This document shows, piece by piece, positions 63,220 through 64,000 of a stretch of 64,000 bases of DNA. The DNA lies in contig OZ024909.1 in the NCBI GenBank assembly GCA_964017125.1, positions 69,907,728 to 69,971,727 of the forward strand. The letters are read 5' to 3'. The translations under genes and the position numbers were made by a program. Positions within the stretch are counted from its first letter, which is position 1, and every line of letters begins with the position of its first letter. The stretch comes from Flabesymbios commensalis. Its lineage: Eukaryota > Annelida > Polychaeta > Terebellida > Flabelligeridae. Below the pieces are notes generated by a model. It ran no database searches. It was not told the DNA's origin and was given only the letters and a program-made list of their open reading frames with translations.

Positions 63220-63377
63220 CCACTTTAACATGCTTAAGGCCCTACCACGGCTACATCACTGATGCATTGGCACCGTTGATAAACAGAGAACCGATATTGG
63301 ACCGCCGACTGGTTATTGTCAATGAAGGCCCAAGGAGGCTGCATGATCTCTTGGGTGGAGATAATTGTCGTGAGCTG
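63220..63377 (+). CDS. Candidate internal exon, unidentified protein
   Basis: Bounded by an acceptor (TTATTTGCTGTCCAG) and a consensus donor (CTG|GTGAGT). The frame starting at 63,222 is open: HFNMLKAYHGYITDALAPLI, then NREPILDRRLVIVNEGPRRL and HDLLGGDNCREL. It looks like a globular, charged protein segment and not repeat DNA. The two leading bases AC would complete a codon with the G left by the 58,382 exon (Asp), so the two may belong to one gene that runs past the window. I could not name the family. Confidence 0.5.
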
Positions 63378-63521
63378 GTGAGTCTGTGCCATGCTTTAAA
63401 ACAAACATCAGACAAGATACCTCTTTAATGAGCTTCCCTTGGGGATCAGAAAGTACTAACACTAATAATTATCCAATAATAATACCCCATATTCCTGAAG
63501 TATGTGTAGCCTATGGGTTAA

Positions 63522-63886
63522 AGGGACTGGCCCAGACTACAATCATCAAAAAAGCGGTGATTTTATTTCGGGTTCTTAATATGACCATATGATGTAAGCA
63601 TGTACATAGACTAGAACTGCAAATTTTTATAATTTTTGTGCTGCGCATTCACCAGTTAGACTAGATATAGAGACGAAATTCCTGATTTCTAATTATTGAC
63701 AACCTTGTCAAAAATAGGAAATGCGGGAATTTCGTCTCTATATCTAGACTAACTGGTGAATGCGCAGCAGAAAAATTATAAAAATTTGCAGTTCTAGTCT
63801 ATGTACATGCTTACATCATATGGTCATATTAAGAACCCGAAATAAAATCACCGATTTTTTGATGATTTTAGCCTGGGCCAGTCCCT
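63522..63886. mobile_element. Palindromic TTAA-flanked MITE, copy 2
   Basis: 365 bp, TTAA on both sides (63,518-63,521; 63,887-63,890), ends AGGGACTGGCCCA inverted. Nearly identical to 4,217-4,583, but the asymmetric centre (CCTGATTTCTAATTATTGAC) is in the opposite orientation. Confidence 0.88.
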
Positions 63887-64000
63887 TTAATTAGGCCCTA
63901 TATTTAAGTCTCATTCTATGGCTCAAGTCTTCTTAACATTATGATAATCTCGAGTCGACACAAGAAAAATAAGCAATTTTTAGTTTGTCCACTTGACAAA

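Noticed and set aside
1-64000. CRISPR-like or bacterial operon features
   Set aside because: The tandem repeats here have no regular repeat-spacer structure and the genes are spliced eukaryotic genes.

Overview
The window is animal nuclear DNA: AT-rich, intron-rich and crowded with transposon fossils. Two complete, recognisable host genes and one partial candidate gene are present. Gene content, intron density and the repeat types (CR1/L2-type LINEs, many hAT- and TTAA-type miniature elements, a strong excess of the 8-mer TAGGCCTA) suit a marine invertebrate. I favour a deuterostome such as an echinoderm or hemichordate, with low confidence because the genes themselves are conserved across animals. 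I saw no retrovirus, LTR or Polinton-like element and no CRISPR array.

Layout. 0-16.4 kb is intergenic and made of repeats: foldback blocks (1-2.37 kb), a TA-flanked element (2.38-3.33 kb), a LINE remnant split by a 2.8-kb long-TIR transposon (3.33-6.9 kb), a duplicated unit with an insertion and its empty site (8.7-11.2 kb), long purine and pyrimidine tracts (8.0, 10.7-13.3 and 16.3 kb) and a 5'-truncated L2/CR1-type LINE (13.3-16.26 kb). 16.8-38.1 kb (+) is a 12-exon RANBP9/10 (RanBPM) gene of 602 codons; its 8.3-kb first intron holds a 5.2-kb TIR element carrying an array of POU-octamer-like repeats. 38.1-46.5 kb is intergenic (LINE tail, tRNA-like SINE, a triple hairpin, a tandem CRE/TATA unit).

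46.6-58.0 kb (-) is a complete five-exon UBE2C gene of 178 codons, convergent with RANBP9/10. Its 6.8-kb first intron holds nested hAT-type elements with perfect target duplications. UBE2C shares a 334-bp promoter, with three CCAAT boxes and a CHR-like site, with a possible (+) gene starting at 58,382. That gene begins with a mitochondrial-presequence-like exon and may continue in an unidentified exon at 63,220-63,377 before leaving the window. 58.6-64 kb otherwise holds a TAGGCCTA-rich stretch, a 1.57-kb TA-flanked element, a 2.1-kb degenerate minisatellite and a palindromic TTAA element.

Both identified genes belong to the ubiquitin system: RanBPM is a scaffold of the CTLH/GID E3 ligase and UBE2C is the APC/C-dedicated E2. 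They act with different ligases, and nothing here shows joint regulation. The most informative part of the window is the transposon record: at least seven hAT-like insertions with 5-, 6- or 8-bp target duplications, several nested, and two loci where an empty site is preserved in the same window.
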